Below are positions 58,026 to 64,000 of a DNA stretch of 64,000 nt, piece by piece. The stretch's first letter is position 1. Every line of letters begins with the position of its first letter. The position numbers and the translations under genes were made by a program. The stretch is from contig NZ_NSGH01000005.1 of the NCBI RefSeq assembly GCF_002295105.1, positions 85,855 through 149,854 of the forward strand, given 5' to 3'. This stretch comes from Salimicrobium humidisoli (GTDB taxonomy: Bacteria > Bacillota > Bacilli > Bacillales > Halobacillaceae). Below the pieces are notes generated by a model. The model saw nothing but the letters and a program-made list of their open reading frames with translations. It was not told where the DNA came from and did no database searches.

Positions 58026-59090
58026 TTGGCAAAGCAGGCACCGAAACAACCGATAGCCCTGATGTATCAGGGGTACAGATTTATATTTCCGGAGGTTTAC
58101 CGTCAATTGGAGGCCTGGAAAGAGAGGGCGGCGGATATTCCGGATCCCGAACTGAGATTTCAGGCAACAGACAGTATAGAGAAAAAAGCATTTCACTGTG
58201 AGGGCGGCGGGCTTTTCTCCCTGCTATCCGGAGCACAGTGGAAAGAAACCGTCACTTTCGTAGTGGCATACCAAACCATCTGTGATTATCTGGATAATTT
58301 ATGTGACCAGAGCGAATCCCTGGATCCGAAAGACTTCGAAAGTCTCCACTTTGCGCTGGAAGATGCGGTTCATCCCGAGTATGAACACTGTGATTATTAT
58401 GCGTTCAGAGAAGAGAAGGAAGACGGAGGCTACCTGAGTAAACTCGTTTCCACCTGCCAGGGTGTGCTGAGCCGTTTTCCGTTCTATCACCTCGTTCAGC
58501 TGGACGTGGCGGATCTCAGTGCGTTATACGGAGAGTTCCAGGTGCATAAACACGTGAAGGAAGAAGAGAGAGTAGAGCGCATGCAGCAGTGGCATCAGAG
58601 GAATATGTCCAGGGTGCCGGATATGCAGTGGTATGATTTTTCAGCCAGTACCGCTTCTACCATGGGAGTATATACGCTCGTCGCTTACGCTGCAGGGAAA
58701 CGGGTGAACAGGGAGCTGGTCCGGCGTGTCAGAAACTGTTACTTCCCTTACATGCAGGGGATGCACATACTGCTTGATTACTACATTGACCAGGCAGAAG
58801 ACGAAGCGGATGGTGAGATGAACTTCTGTACATATTACCCTTCCAACGAAGCGCTGAAAAAACGTATAGGAGAATTCATGGAGGAGACAGACCGTAAAAT
58901 AGCGGAGCTTCCGGATGCCGACTTTCATCAGATGCTCCGCGAAGGTGTCGTGAGTATGTATCTGGCCGACGAGAAAGTCAAGGAACTTCCCGGCTCTTCT
59001 TCGATGGTGCCGTATCTTCTGAATAAGAGCGGGACACGAAGCTGGTTCTTCTATTTGAATGTGAAAGCTTACCATAAACTGAAAGCCTGA
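58026..59090 (+). CDS. ytpB: Tetraprenyl-beta-curcumene synthase YtpB (DUF2600)
   Basis: A 354-residue large terpene synthase. Acidic motifs such as ICDYLDNLCDQSE, with a DYLD/DxxD-type element, and LLDYYIDQAEDE near residue 260 can bind Mg and diphosphate. YtpB cyclises tetraprenyl diphosphate (from HepST/menaquinone-side-chain metabolism) to a sesquarterpene. TTG at 58026 follows GAGGAGG. Overlap with the terminator stem at the 3' end. The family is confined to Bacillales; no squalene-hopene cyclase gene is nearby. Confidence 0.92.
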   Translation: MAKQAPKQPIALMYQGYRFIFPEVYRQLEAWKERAADIPDPELRFQATDSIEKKAFHCEGGGLFSLLSGAQWKETVTFVVAYQTICDYLDNLCDQSESLDPKDFESLHFALEDAVHPEYEHCDYYAFREEKEDGGYLSKLVSTCQGVLSRFPFYHLVQLDVADLSALYGEFQVHKHVKEEERVERMQQWHQRNMSRVPDMQWYDFSASTASTMGVYTLVAYAAGKRVNRELVRRVRNCYFPYMQGMHILLDYYIDQAEDEADGEMNFCTYYPSNEALKKRIGEFMEETDRKIAELPDADFHQMLREGVVSMYLADEKVKELPGSSSMVPYLLNKSGTRSWFFYLNVKAYHKLKA

Positions 59091-59111
59091 CCACAAGAGG
59101 TCAGGCTTTTT
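59084..59111 (+). terminator. Terminator overlapping the ytpB stop
   Basis: AGCCTGACC/ACAAGA/GGTCAGGCT followed by TTTTC; the stem includes the ytpB stop codon and the end of mnmM on the other strand. Confidence 0.85.
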
Positions 59112-59673
59112 CTAATGCGACAATGAAAGGTGCATTGTTTTTCTGGTTGAGAAATTCGTACTTGAGTACGTGAACCGAACGCTGATCAAGATTTCCGGCG
59201 TATTCCATCACTCTTTCTTTCTCCGTTTTTCCGCCTTCATGACCGTGATAGACGACGAGGACTACGAGGCCGCCTTTTTCCATAACCGACAGGATGTTAT
59301 CAATAGCTTCAATAGTGTGCTCAGGGGTAGTAACGACGGTTTTATCACTTCCGGGCAGAAAACCCAGGTTGAAGATGGCCCCTCTGATATTCGGATGACG
59401 CTCTTCCGGTATGTATTGCAGCGCTTCTGCGTGAGACGCTTCGTTCAGAGTCACCTGATGAGCCGCGTTATTCTCTTTCAGTCTGGCAGCTGTAGCCTCT
59501 ATTGCGTCTTTCTGGATATCAAAGCCGTACACATGGCCGGATTCTTTTGTGAGACCGGCCAGAAAAAGAGTGTCGTGGCCGTTTCCGCAAGTAGCGTCTA
59601 TGGCTATGGCGCCCTCGGTTACTGCTTTCTTCATCAGTTCGTGCGAAAAGGGAAGGACTCTGTCGAGATTCAT
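59101..59673 (-). CDS. mnmM: tRNA 5-aminomethyl-2-thiouridine methyltransferase MnmM (YtqB)
   Basis: A 190-residue class I SAM methyltransferase. Motif I is AIDATCGNGHDTLFLAGL (about residues 24-41), motif II VYGFDIQKDAIEA, and AIFNLGFLPGSDK near 105 is the YtqB signature. YtqB was recently identified as MnmM, which completes the mnm5s2U34 modification of tRNA. A GGAGGAG site precedes the start. It lies beside leuS as in other Bacilli. Confidence 0.88.
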   Translation of the reverse strand: MNLDRVLPFSHELMKKAVTEGAIAIDATCGNGHDTLFLAGLTKESGHVYGFDIQKDAIEATAARLKENNAAHQVTLNEASHAEALQYIPEERHPNIRGAIFNLGFLPGSDKTVVTTPEHTIEAIDNILSVMEKGGLVVLVVYHGHEGGKTEKERVMEYAGNLDQRSVHVLKYEFLNQKNNAPFIVALEKA

Positions 59674-59724
59674 AATGCTCCTCCTTTAAAATGAAAATGG
59701 AGCAATCATTGTATCATATTAATA

Positions 59725-59758
59725 AGAAAAACATCGCCTTTTTATTTCGACGATGTTT
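59725..59758 (-). terminator. Terminator of the 43-residue basic protein gene
   Basis: On the minus strand AAACATCG (59758-59751) pairs with CGATGTTT (59736-59729), followed by TTC; the stem spans the stop codon at 59742-59744. Confidence 0.6.
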
Positions 59759-59873
59759 TACCTTTAGATGATCCACGCTTGGACACTGTATTATAAGCTT
59801 TGCGTGCGTATCTTTTCGTTTTTTCCGGATTGCGTTTTGCGTAGGATACCGCTTTTCTGATCAAATTTTTCAT
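59742..59873 (-). CDS. Small basic protein, 43 residues
   Basis: A frame too short for most gene finders. GAGGTGATAAA precedes ATG at 59873. The product is strongly basic (Lys/Arg in about one third of positions, beginning MKNLIRKAVSYAKRNPEK) and ends in a Ser/Gly/Lys-rich tail. A helical nucleic-acid or ribosome-associated peptide is conceivable. The good ribosome binding site and own terminator support reality. No family recognised. Confidence 0.6.
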   Translation of the reverse strand: MKNLIRKAVSYAKRNPEKTKRYARKAYNTVSKRGSSKGKTSSK

Positions 59874-59931
59874 TTTATCACCTCACATTTCACCGTTCCC
59901 GCTGCAGGTGTTTCTGAAACACAGGAAACAG

Positions 59932-59960
59932 TTGACAAAGAGGGCTGTATTCATTAAGAT
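59932..59960 (+). promoter_or_regulatory. Promoter of the leuS leader
   Basis: TTGACA (59932-59937) and TAAGAT (59955-59960) with 17-base spacing ahead of the T-box leader. Confidence 0.65.
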
Positions 59961-59967
59961 ACGGTTA

Positions 59968-60198
59968 TAATTGAGGCTGCGTGATGAGGGGAATAGTAGC
60001 AATCGAAAAAATACAGAGAGACAGTGGCCGGTGAAAGCTGTTTTTGATTCGTTGTGAACTCGCCCCTGTACTTTAAAAGCACGTATCCCGGCTTATCCAC
60101 CGTTATCGGAACCGAGTGAGCGAAAAATTCGCTAATGTGGGTGGTACCGCGGGATACAGCCTCTCGTCCCATAATTATTGGGAGGGGAGGCTTTTTTT
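59968..60198 (+). ncRNA. T-box leader of leuS
   Basis: The stem I region carries AGAGAGACAGTGGCCGG and the specifier loop GTGAACTCGCC with CTC (Leu) at 60059-60061. The T-box GTGGTACCGCGG lies at 60141-60152 with the UGGU bulge complementary to a 3' ACCA tRNA end, fitting tRNA-Leu. The terminator GCCTC...GAGGC with T run is at 60158-60198. Uncharged tRNA-Leu would allow leuS transcription. Confidence 0.95.
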
Positions 60199-60296
60199 CT
60201 GGTTTTGAATAAGTAAAAGAAAGTCGAACTGAGGTTTCAGGTTTGATGATTCCATAAAGGAATGACACAGTACATGGTTGAACAGGAGGAAGGTAA

Positions 60297-62711
60297 ATGG
60301 CTTTTAATCATAAGAATATAGAGAAGAAATGGCAGTCCTACTGGCTCGAGAATAAAGTGTTCAAATCCGAAACGGATACGGACAAAGAGAAATTCTATGC
60401 TCTGGATATGTTCCCTTATCCGTCCGGATCAGGTCTTCACGTCGGGCACCCGGAGGGGTATACAGCTACGGATATCCTCTCGAGAATGAAGCGGATGCAG
60501 GGATATGAAGTACTTCACCCGATGGGGTGGGATGCTTTCGGATTACCGGCTGAACAGCACGCTCTCGATACCGGGAATGATCCGGAAGAATTCACTGCGC
60601 ACAACATTGAAACATTCCGTCGACAGATCCAGGAACTCGGTTTCTCCTACGACTGGGACAGGGAAATAAACACGACGGATCCCGACTATTATAAATGGAC
60701 GCAGTGGATTTTTCTTAAATTGTACGAAAGGGGACTCGCTTACATAGATGAAGTTCCTGTAAACTGGTGCCCGGCTCTCGGCACGGTTCTTGCCAATGAA
60801 GAAGTGATTGATGGAAAGAGTGAGCGGGGCGACCATCCGGTGGAACGCCGGCCGATGAAACAATGGATGCTTAAAATCACTGCTTATGCGGACAGACTGC
60901 TGGAGGACCTTGAAGAACTGGACTGGCCGGAGAGCATTAAGGACATGCAGCGTAACTGGATCGGAAAATCCGAAGGAGCGGAAGTGGAATTCGATATCGA
61001 AGGTTTCAATGAATCTTTCAAAGCGTTCACCACCCGTCCGGATACTCTTTTCGGTGCTACATACGCTGTATTTGCACCGGAACATCCTTACATTGAAAAT
61101 ATAACTTCCGAAGAACAGAAAGAAGCGGTGCAGAAATACGTCAACGAAGCATTGAATAAGAGTGATCTTGAAAGAACGGATCTCGCCAAAGGAAAGTCAG
61201 GCGTTTTTACGGGCGCTTATGCTGTCAACCCGGTCAATGGAAAGAAACTTCCGATCTGGGTCGCCGATTATGTCCTTATGAGCTACGGGAGCGGTGCTAT
61301 CATGGCAGTTCCGGCTCATGATGAACGGGACTACGAATTCGCGCGTAAATTCGATCTTGAAATCATTCCGGTCGTCGAAGGAGGAGATGTGGAAGAGGAA
61401 GCTTATACGGGTGAAGGCCCCCACATCAATTCCGATTTTCTGAATGGTCTTTACAAAGAGGAAGCAATAGATAAAGCGATCCAGTGGCTTGAAGAAAACG
61501 GAAAAGGCCAGAAGCAGACGACTTACCGTCTCCGTGACTGGCTGTTCAGCCGTCAGCGTTACTGGGGGGAACCGATACCTGTTATCCACTGGGAAGACGG
61601 GTCGGTAACCGCAGTACGAGAAGAAGACCTTCCGATTGAACTGCCGAAGACGACGGAGATCAAACCGTCCGGTACAGGGGAATCGCCGCTTGCGAATATC
61701 AGTGACTGGGTGAACGTCACGGACCCTGAAACGGGGATGAAAGGGAAGCGGGAAACGAATACGATGCCTCAGTGGGCCGGCAGCTGCTGGTACTACCTGC
61801 GGTTTATCGATTCCGATAATGACGAAACGTTCGCGGATTACGAGAAGCTGAAGAAATGGCTCCCTGTAGATATCTACATCGGCGGCGCCGAACATGCCGT
61901 TCTGCACCTGCTTTACGCGCGTTTCTGGCATAAAGTGCTTTACGATGCAGGAGTAGTGCCGACGAAGGAACCTTTCCAGCAGCTGTTCAACCAGGGTATG
62001 ATTCTTGGTGAAGGCAATGAAAAAATGAGTAAATCGAAAGGGAACGTAGTTAACCCGGACGATATTATTCATACTCACGGAGCGGATACTCTTCGTCTGT
62101 ATGAGATGTTTATGGGGCCGCTGGAGGCGTCTATCGCGTGGTCCGAAAACGGACTTGAAGGAGCGCGGCGTTTCCTTGATCGTGTGTGGAGAATCGTTTC
62201 TCCTGAAGGGAAGCTGAACCCTGCCATAAAAGAAGATGCAGATAAAGAAGCTCTTGAGAAAACGTATCATGAAACGGTGATGAAAGTGACGGAGAACTTC
62301 GAGGACCTGCGTTTTAATACGGGTATTTCCCAAATGATGGTATTCATTAATGACGCTTATAAAGCAGAGGAGATTCCTAAAGCCTTTATGGAAGGATTCG
62401 TTAAACTGCTTTCCACCGTTGCGCCTCACGTCAGTGAAGAAATGTGGTCGAATCTTGGTCACGAGGGGACGATCGCGTACGAACCATGGCCGACGTTCGA
62501 CCCTGAAAAACTTATAGAGGAAGAAGTTGAAATTGTCGTCCAGGTGATGGGGAAAGTCCGCGCCAAAATGATGGTGAACAAAGAAGCTTCTAAAGAAGAT
62601 CTTGAAAAATCCGCTCTGGAAAATGAAGAAGTCAAGCCGTGGCTTGAAGGGAAAACAGTAAGGAAAGTTATTGCCGTACCCGGAAAACTGGTTAATATTG
62701 TAGCTAATTAA
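60297..62711 (+). CDS. leuS: Leucyl-tRNA synthetase
   Basis: An 804-residue class Ia synthetase. HVGH (residues 48-51, the HIGH motif) and KMSKS (576-580) are intact; the editing (CP1) domain lies between about 220 and 400 with [12 protein letters not shown]. It charges tRNA-Leu and clears mischarged products. CAGGAGGAAGG precedes the ATG. The T-box leader upstream responds to uncharged tRNA-Leu. Confidence 0.98.
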   Translation: MAFNHKNIEKKWQSYWLENKVFKSETDTDKEKFYALDMFPYPSGSGLHVGHPEGYTATDILSRMKRMQGYEVLHPMGWDAFGLPAEQHALDTGNDPEEFTAHNIETFRRQIQELGFSYDWDREINTTDPDYYKWTQWIFLKLYERGLAYIDEVPVNWCPALGTVLANEEVIDGKSERGDHPVERRPMKQWMLKITAYADRLLEDLEELDWPESIKDMQRNWIGKSEGAEVEFDIEGFNESFKAFTTRPDTLFGATYAVFAPEHPYIENITSEEQKEAVQKYVNEALNKSDLERTDLAKGKSGVFTGAYAVNPVNGKKLPIWVADYVLMSYGSGAIMAVPAHDERDYEFARKFDLEIIPVVEGGDVEEEAYTGEGPHINSDFLNGLYKEEAIDKAIQWLEENGKGQKQTTYRLRDWLFSRQRYWGEPIPVIHWEDGSVTAVREEDLPIELPKTTEIKPSGTGESPLANISDWVNVTDPETGMKGKRETNTMPQWAGSCWYYLRFIDSDNDETFADYEKLKKWLPVDIYIGGAEHAVLHLLYARFWHKVLYDAGVVPTKEPFQQLFNQGMILGEGNEKMSKSKGNVVNPDDIIHTHGADTLRLYEMFMGPLEASIAWSENGLEGARRFLDRVWRIVSPEGKLNPAIKEDADKEALEKTYHETVMKVTENFEDLRFNTGISQMMVFINDAYKAEEIPKAFMEGFVKLLSTVAPHVSEEMWSNLGHEGTIAYEPWPTFDPEKLIEEEVEIVVQVMGKVRAKMMVNKEASKEDLEKSALENEEVKPWLEGKTVRKVIAVPGKLVNIVAN

Positions 62712-62717
62712 TTATGC

Positions 62718-62752
62718 GCCTGACCCCTTGCCCGGGAGTCAGGCTTTTTTTC
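62718..62752 (+). terminator. Terminator downstream of leuS
   Basis: GCCTGACCCC pairs with GGAGTCAGGC, followed by seven T. Confidence 0.85.
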
Positions 62753-62817
62753 TTGACTTCTAATGAAGATTTAATAGAATTACAATTGCAAAACCTAAAA
62801 AAAGGAGGATGGTCAAC

Positions 62818-63132
62818 ATGAGTACTATTCCTGAAATGAACGGTGAAACACTGGAACAGAAATTGAAAAACGGAGAAAATATTACAGTTATAGATGTACG
62901 GGAAGATGAAGAAGTCGAAGAAGGTATGATTCCGGGAGCTAAACACGTCCGTTTAGGGGATCTGCAGGATAGATACACCGAACTGGATAAAGAAGACAAT
63001 CACGTAGTCGTCTGCCGTTCCGGAAGAAGAAGTATGAAAGCGTCCGAATTTCTTAAAGAGAACGGATTCGCAAACGTTACCAATCTTGAAGGTGGTATGC
63101 TGGGATGGCCCGGAGACGTCAGTAAAAAATAA
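62818..63132 (+). CDS. Rhodanese-domain protein (YtwF-like)
   Basis: A 104-residue single-domain rhodanese. VIDVREDEEVEEGMIPGA and the active-site loop VVCRSGRRSMKA with the catalytic Cys are intact. It can carry persulfide sulfur for tRNA thiolation or detoxification. ATG at 62818 has AGGAGG nine bases ahead; the ATG at 62809 overlaps that site. The next gene encodes a related domain without the cysteine. Confidence 0.9.
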   Translation: MSTIPEMNGETLEQKLKNGENITVIDVREDEEVEEGMIPGAKHVRLGDLQDRYTELDKEDNHVVVCRSGRRSMKASEFLKENGFANVTNLEGGMLGWPGDVSKK

Positions 63133-63145
63133 AGAAGGTGGAAAG

Positions 63146-63481
63146 ATGATTTATTGGGGAGGGACAGCGGCTATCGCTCTGCTTTTGTTTATTACTACGC
63201 GGACAAAAGGATGGAACGGGCTGCAGACCTTAAATGATAATGAAATCAGCGACAATGATTATTGTGTGATCGATATAAGAGACTATATTTCTGCACACCG
63301 CTCTCCTTATCCGGGAGCAGAGAACATCCCTCTCAGTTATCTGCCGAGAGAACTGAAGGAAAGATTCGACTGCCCGAAAGAAATTCTTCTCGTCACCGAT
63401 GACGAACGGGGAGCGGTAAAAGCCGCCAGACTGTTGAAAAAGAAAAGAGATCAGTCTGTATATTACGTGAAAGCTTCCTGA
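63146..63481 (+). CDS. Membrane-anchored rhodanese-like protein lacking the active-site Cys
   Basis: A 111-residue protein with an N-terminal membrane segment (residues 2-17) and a rhodanese fold: CVIDIRDYISAHRSPYPGAENIPLSYL, then EILLVTDDERGAVKAARLL where the Cys-containing loop would be. The catalytic Cys is replaced (VTDDERG), so no sulfur transfer is expected. AGAAGGTGG precedes ATG 63146. It follows the active rhodanese by 13 bases and is probably co-transcribed; a partner or scaffold role is inferred. Confidence 0.8.
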   Translation: MIYWGGTAAIALLLFITTRTKGWNGLQTLNDNEISDNDYCVIDIRDYISAHRSPYPGAENIPLSYLPRELKERFDCPKEILLVTDDERGAVKAARLLKKKRDQSVYYVKAS

Positions 63482-63494
63482 GAGAAGTGATAAA

Positions 63495-63537
63495 AGCACA
63501 AAAACCGGAGCCTGACATTCGGTTTTTGTGCTTTTTG
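63495..63537 (+). terminator. Terminator of the rhodanese operon
   Basis: AGCACAAAAACCG pairs with CGGTTTTTGTGCT and is followed by five T. Bases 63538-63765 hold no supported gene. Confidence 0.88.
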
Positions 63538-63765
63538 TATCGTGAGGAAAAGAGAAGCCCGTGATCATTTACATGCTTCCTTTGAATCAGTGATACCCTG
63601 TGAGCGGCACGTTGCCGGTATATTCACCTATTACCGGAGCAGCGCAAAATCACTACCGGTAAAAAAACTTAAACTAAATTTTAAAAAGTCATTGACCTTC
63701 GAAGCTGTAGCGTGTAATATTGTTTTTGCTGCTTTGAAAGGCAGAAAAACAGAGCGAATTAATTG

Positions 63766-63795
63766 TTGACTTTCTGTAACTGAAAGTGGTACAAT
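63766..63795 (+). promoter_or_regulatory. rRNA operon promoter
   Basis: TTGACT (63766-63771) and extended -10 TGGTACAAT (63787-63795), 18 bases apart. A leader of about 95 bases containing TTTGAAAACTGAACAA, typical of Bacillus rrn leaders, precedes the 16S gene. Confidence 0.75.
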
Positions 63796-63897
63796 AGTTT
63801 TGCTTCACATTAATAAGTAGATCTTTGAAAACTGAACAATGTTTTATGCCATGCGTCAATTTTTTGAACGAATTTATGATTGAGCTAATCAATCTCT

Positions 63898-64000
63898 TTT
63901 ATGGAGAGTTTGATCCTGGCTCAGGACGAACGCTGGCGGCGTGCCTAATACATGCAAGTCGAGCGCGGGAAGCGAGCTGAAGCCCTTCGGGGCGGACGCT
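63898..64000 (+). rRNA. 16S ribosomal RNA (5' part; runs off the window)
   Basis: TTTATGGAGAGTTTGATCCTGGCTCAGGACGAACGCTGGCGGCGTGCCTAATACATGCAAGTCGAG is the conserved 5' end of 16S rRNA; only about 103 bases are present. The V1 loop (GCGGGAAGCGAGCTGAAGCC) is of the halophilic Bacillaceae kind. This begins an rRNA operon transcribed rightward. Confidence 0.97.

Noticed and set aside
61197..62462. Minus-strand frame of 421 codons
   Set aside because: Antisense of leuS; generated by the codon bias of the real gene.
1..64000. CRISPR array, tRNA genes, intact insertion sequences or prophage
   Set aside because: No regularly spaced direct repeats, no tRNA-like cloverleaf and no transposase, integrase or capsid-type frame was seen in either strand.

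Overview
The window is chromosomal DNA of a Gram-positive Firmicute, family Bacillaceae. Proteins are Glu/Asp-rich, which suggests a moderate halophile of the Halobacillus/Salimicrobium kind (inference; only the first ~100 nt of a 16S rRNA gene are present). Gene content and order follow the Bacillus subtilis yut/yui/yug, men and ytk-ytq-leuS blocks, and S-box, T-box, Fur, Zur and Rex/Fnr-like elements are of Firmicute type.

Layout. 0-5 kb: yutD-yutE-yutF, yutG, a D-2-hydroxyacid dehydrogenase and the Fe-S cluster genes yutI, yuzD, yuzB and yutM. 5-7.4 kb: an AT-rich accessory patch with a lipoprotein metallopeptidase and small membrane proteins. 7.4-11.1 kb: DUF3870, then a DUF819 membrane protein, dipeptide epimerase and NlpC/P60 endopeptidase, probably murein-peptide recycling. 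11.3-15 kb: a glycerate/sugar-acid locus (CdaR regulator, GntP permease, glycerate kinase) whose regulator carries an in-frame TGA. 15-22 kb: a lipoprotein, a three-module Ltp-repeat surface protein, a cupin, an iron alcohol dehydrogenase, a DUF2339 membrane protein and a MITE-like inverted repeat. 22-26 kb: hssR-hssS-hrtB-hrtA, a haem-sensing and efflux system with two direct-repeat operators. 26-29.5 kb: Zur-controlled rpsN2, an SDR gene remnant, yumC, a type II NADH dehydrogenase under a Rex/Fnr-like site, and yuiB.

29.6-31.6 kb is the least ordinary stretch: the decayed C-terminus of a rolling-circle Rep gene, a frameshifted HTH fragment, a long RNA-type inverted repeat and an AT-rich orphan gene of 230 codons. 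31.7-41.7 kb returns to core genes (yuiD, deoD, kapB, patB, yugI, yugJ, pgi, trx, CGNR regulator, M42 peptidase) plus an XRE/DUF2178 pair whose promoter lies between 18-bp inverted operators. 42-51 kb holds the menaquinone genes: menI-like and menA on the minus strand and menF-D-H-B-E-C on the plus strand. 51-59.7 kb holds a Fur-controlled FhuF-like gene, ytkD, pckA, yuxK, S-box-metK, ytoA, ytpA, ytpB and mnmM. T-box-leuS, two rhodanese-like genes and the start of an rRNA operon close the window.

Much of the content connects to respiration and metal/redox supply: menaquinone synthesis and NDH-2 feed the electron transport chain, the Fe-S proteins and FhuF-like reductase handle iron, Hss/Hrt handles haem, and Zur/Fur sites sense zinc and iron. 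No CRISPR array, intact insertion sequence, prophage or complete known defence system was seen.
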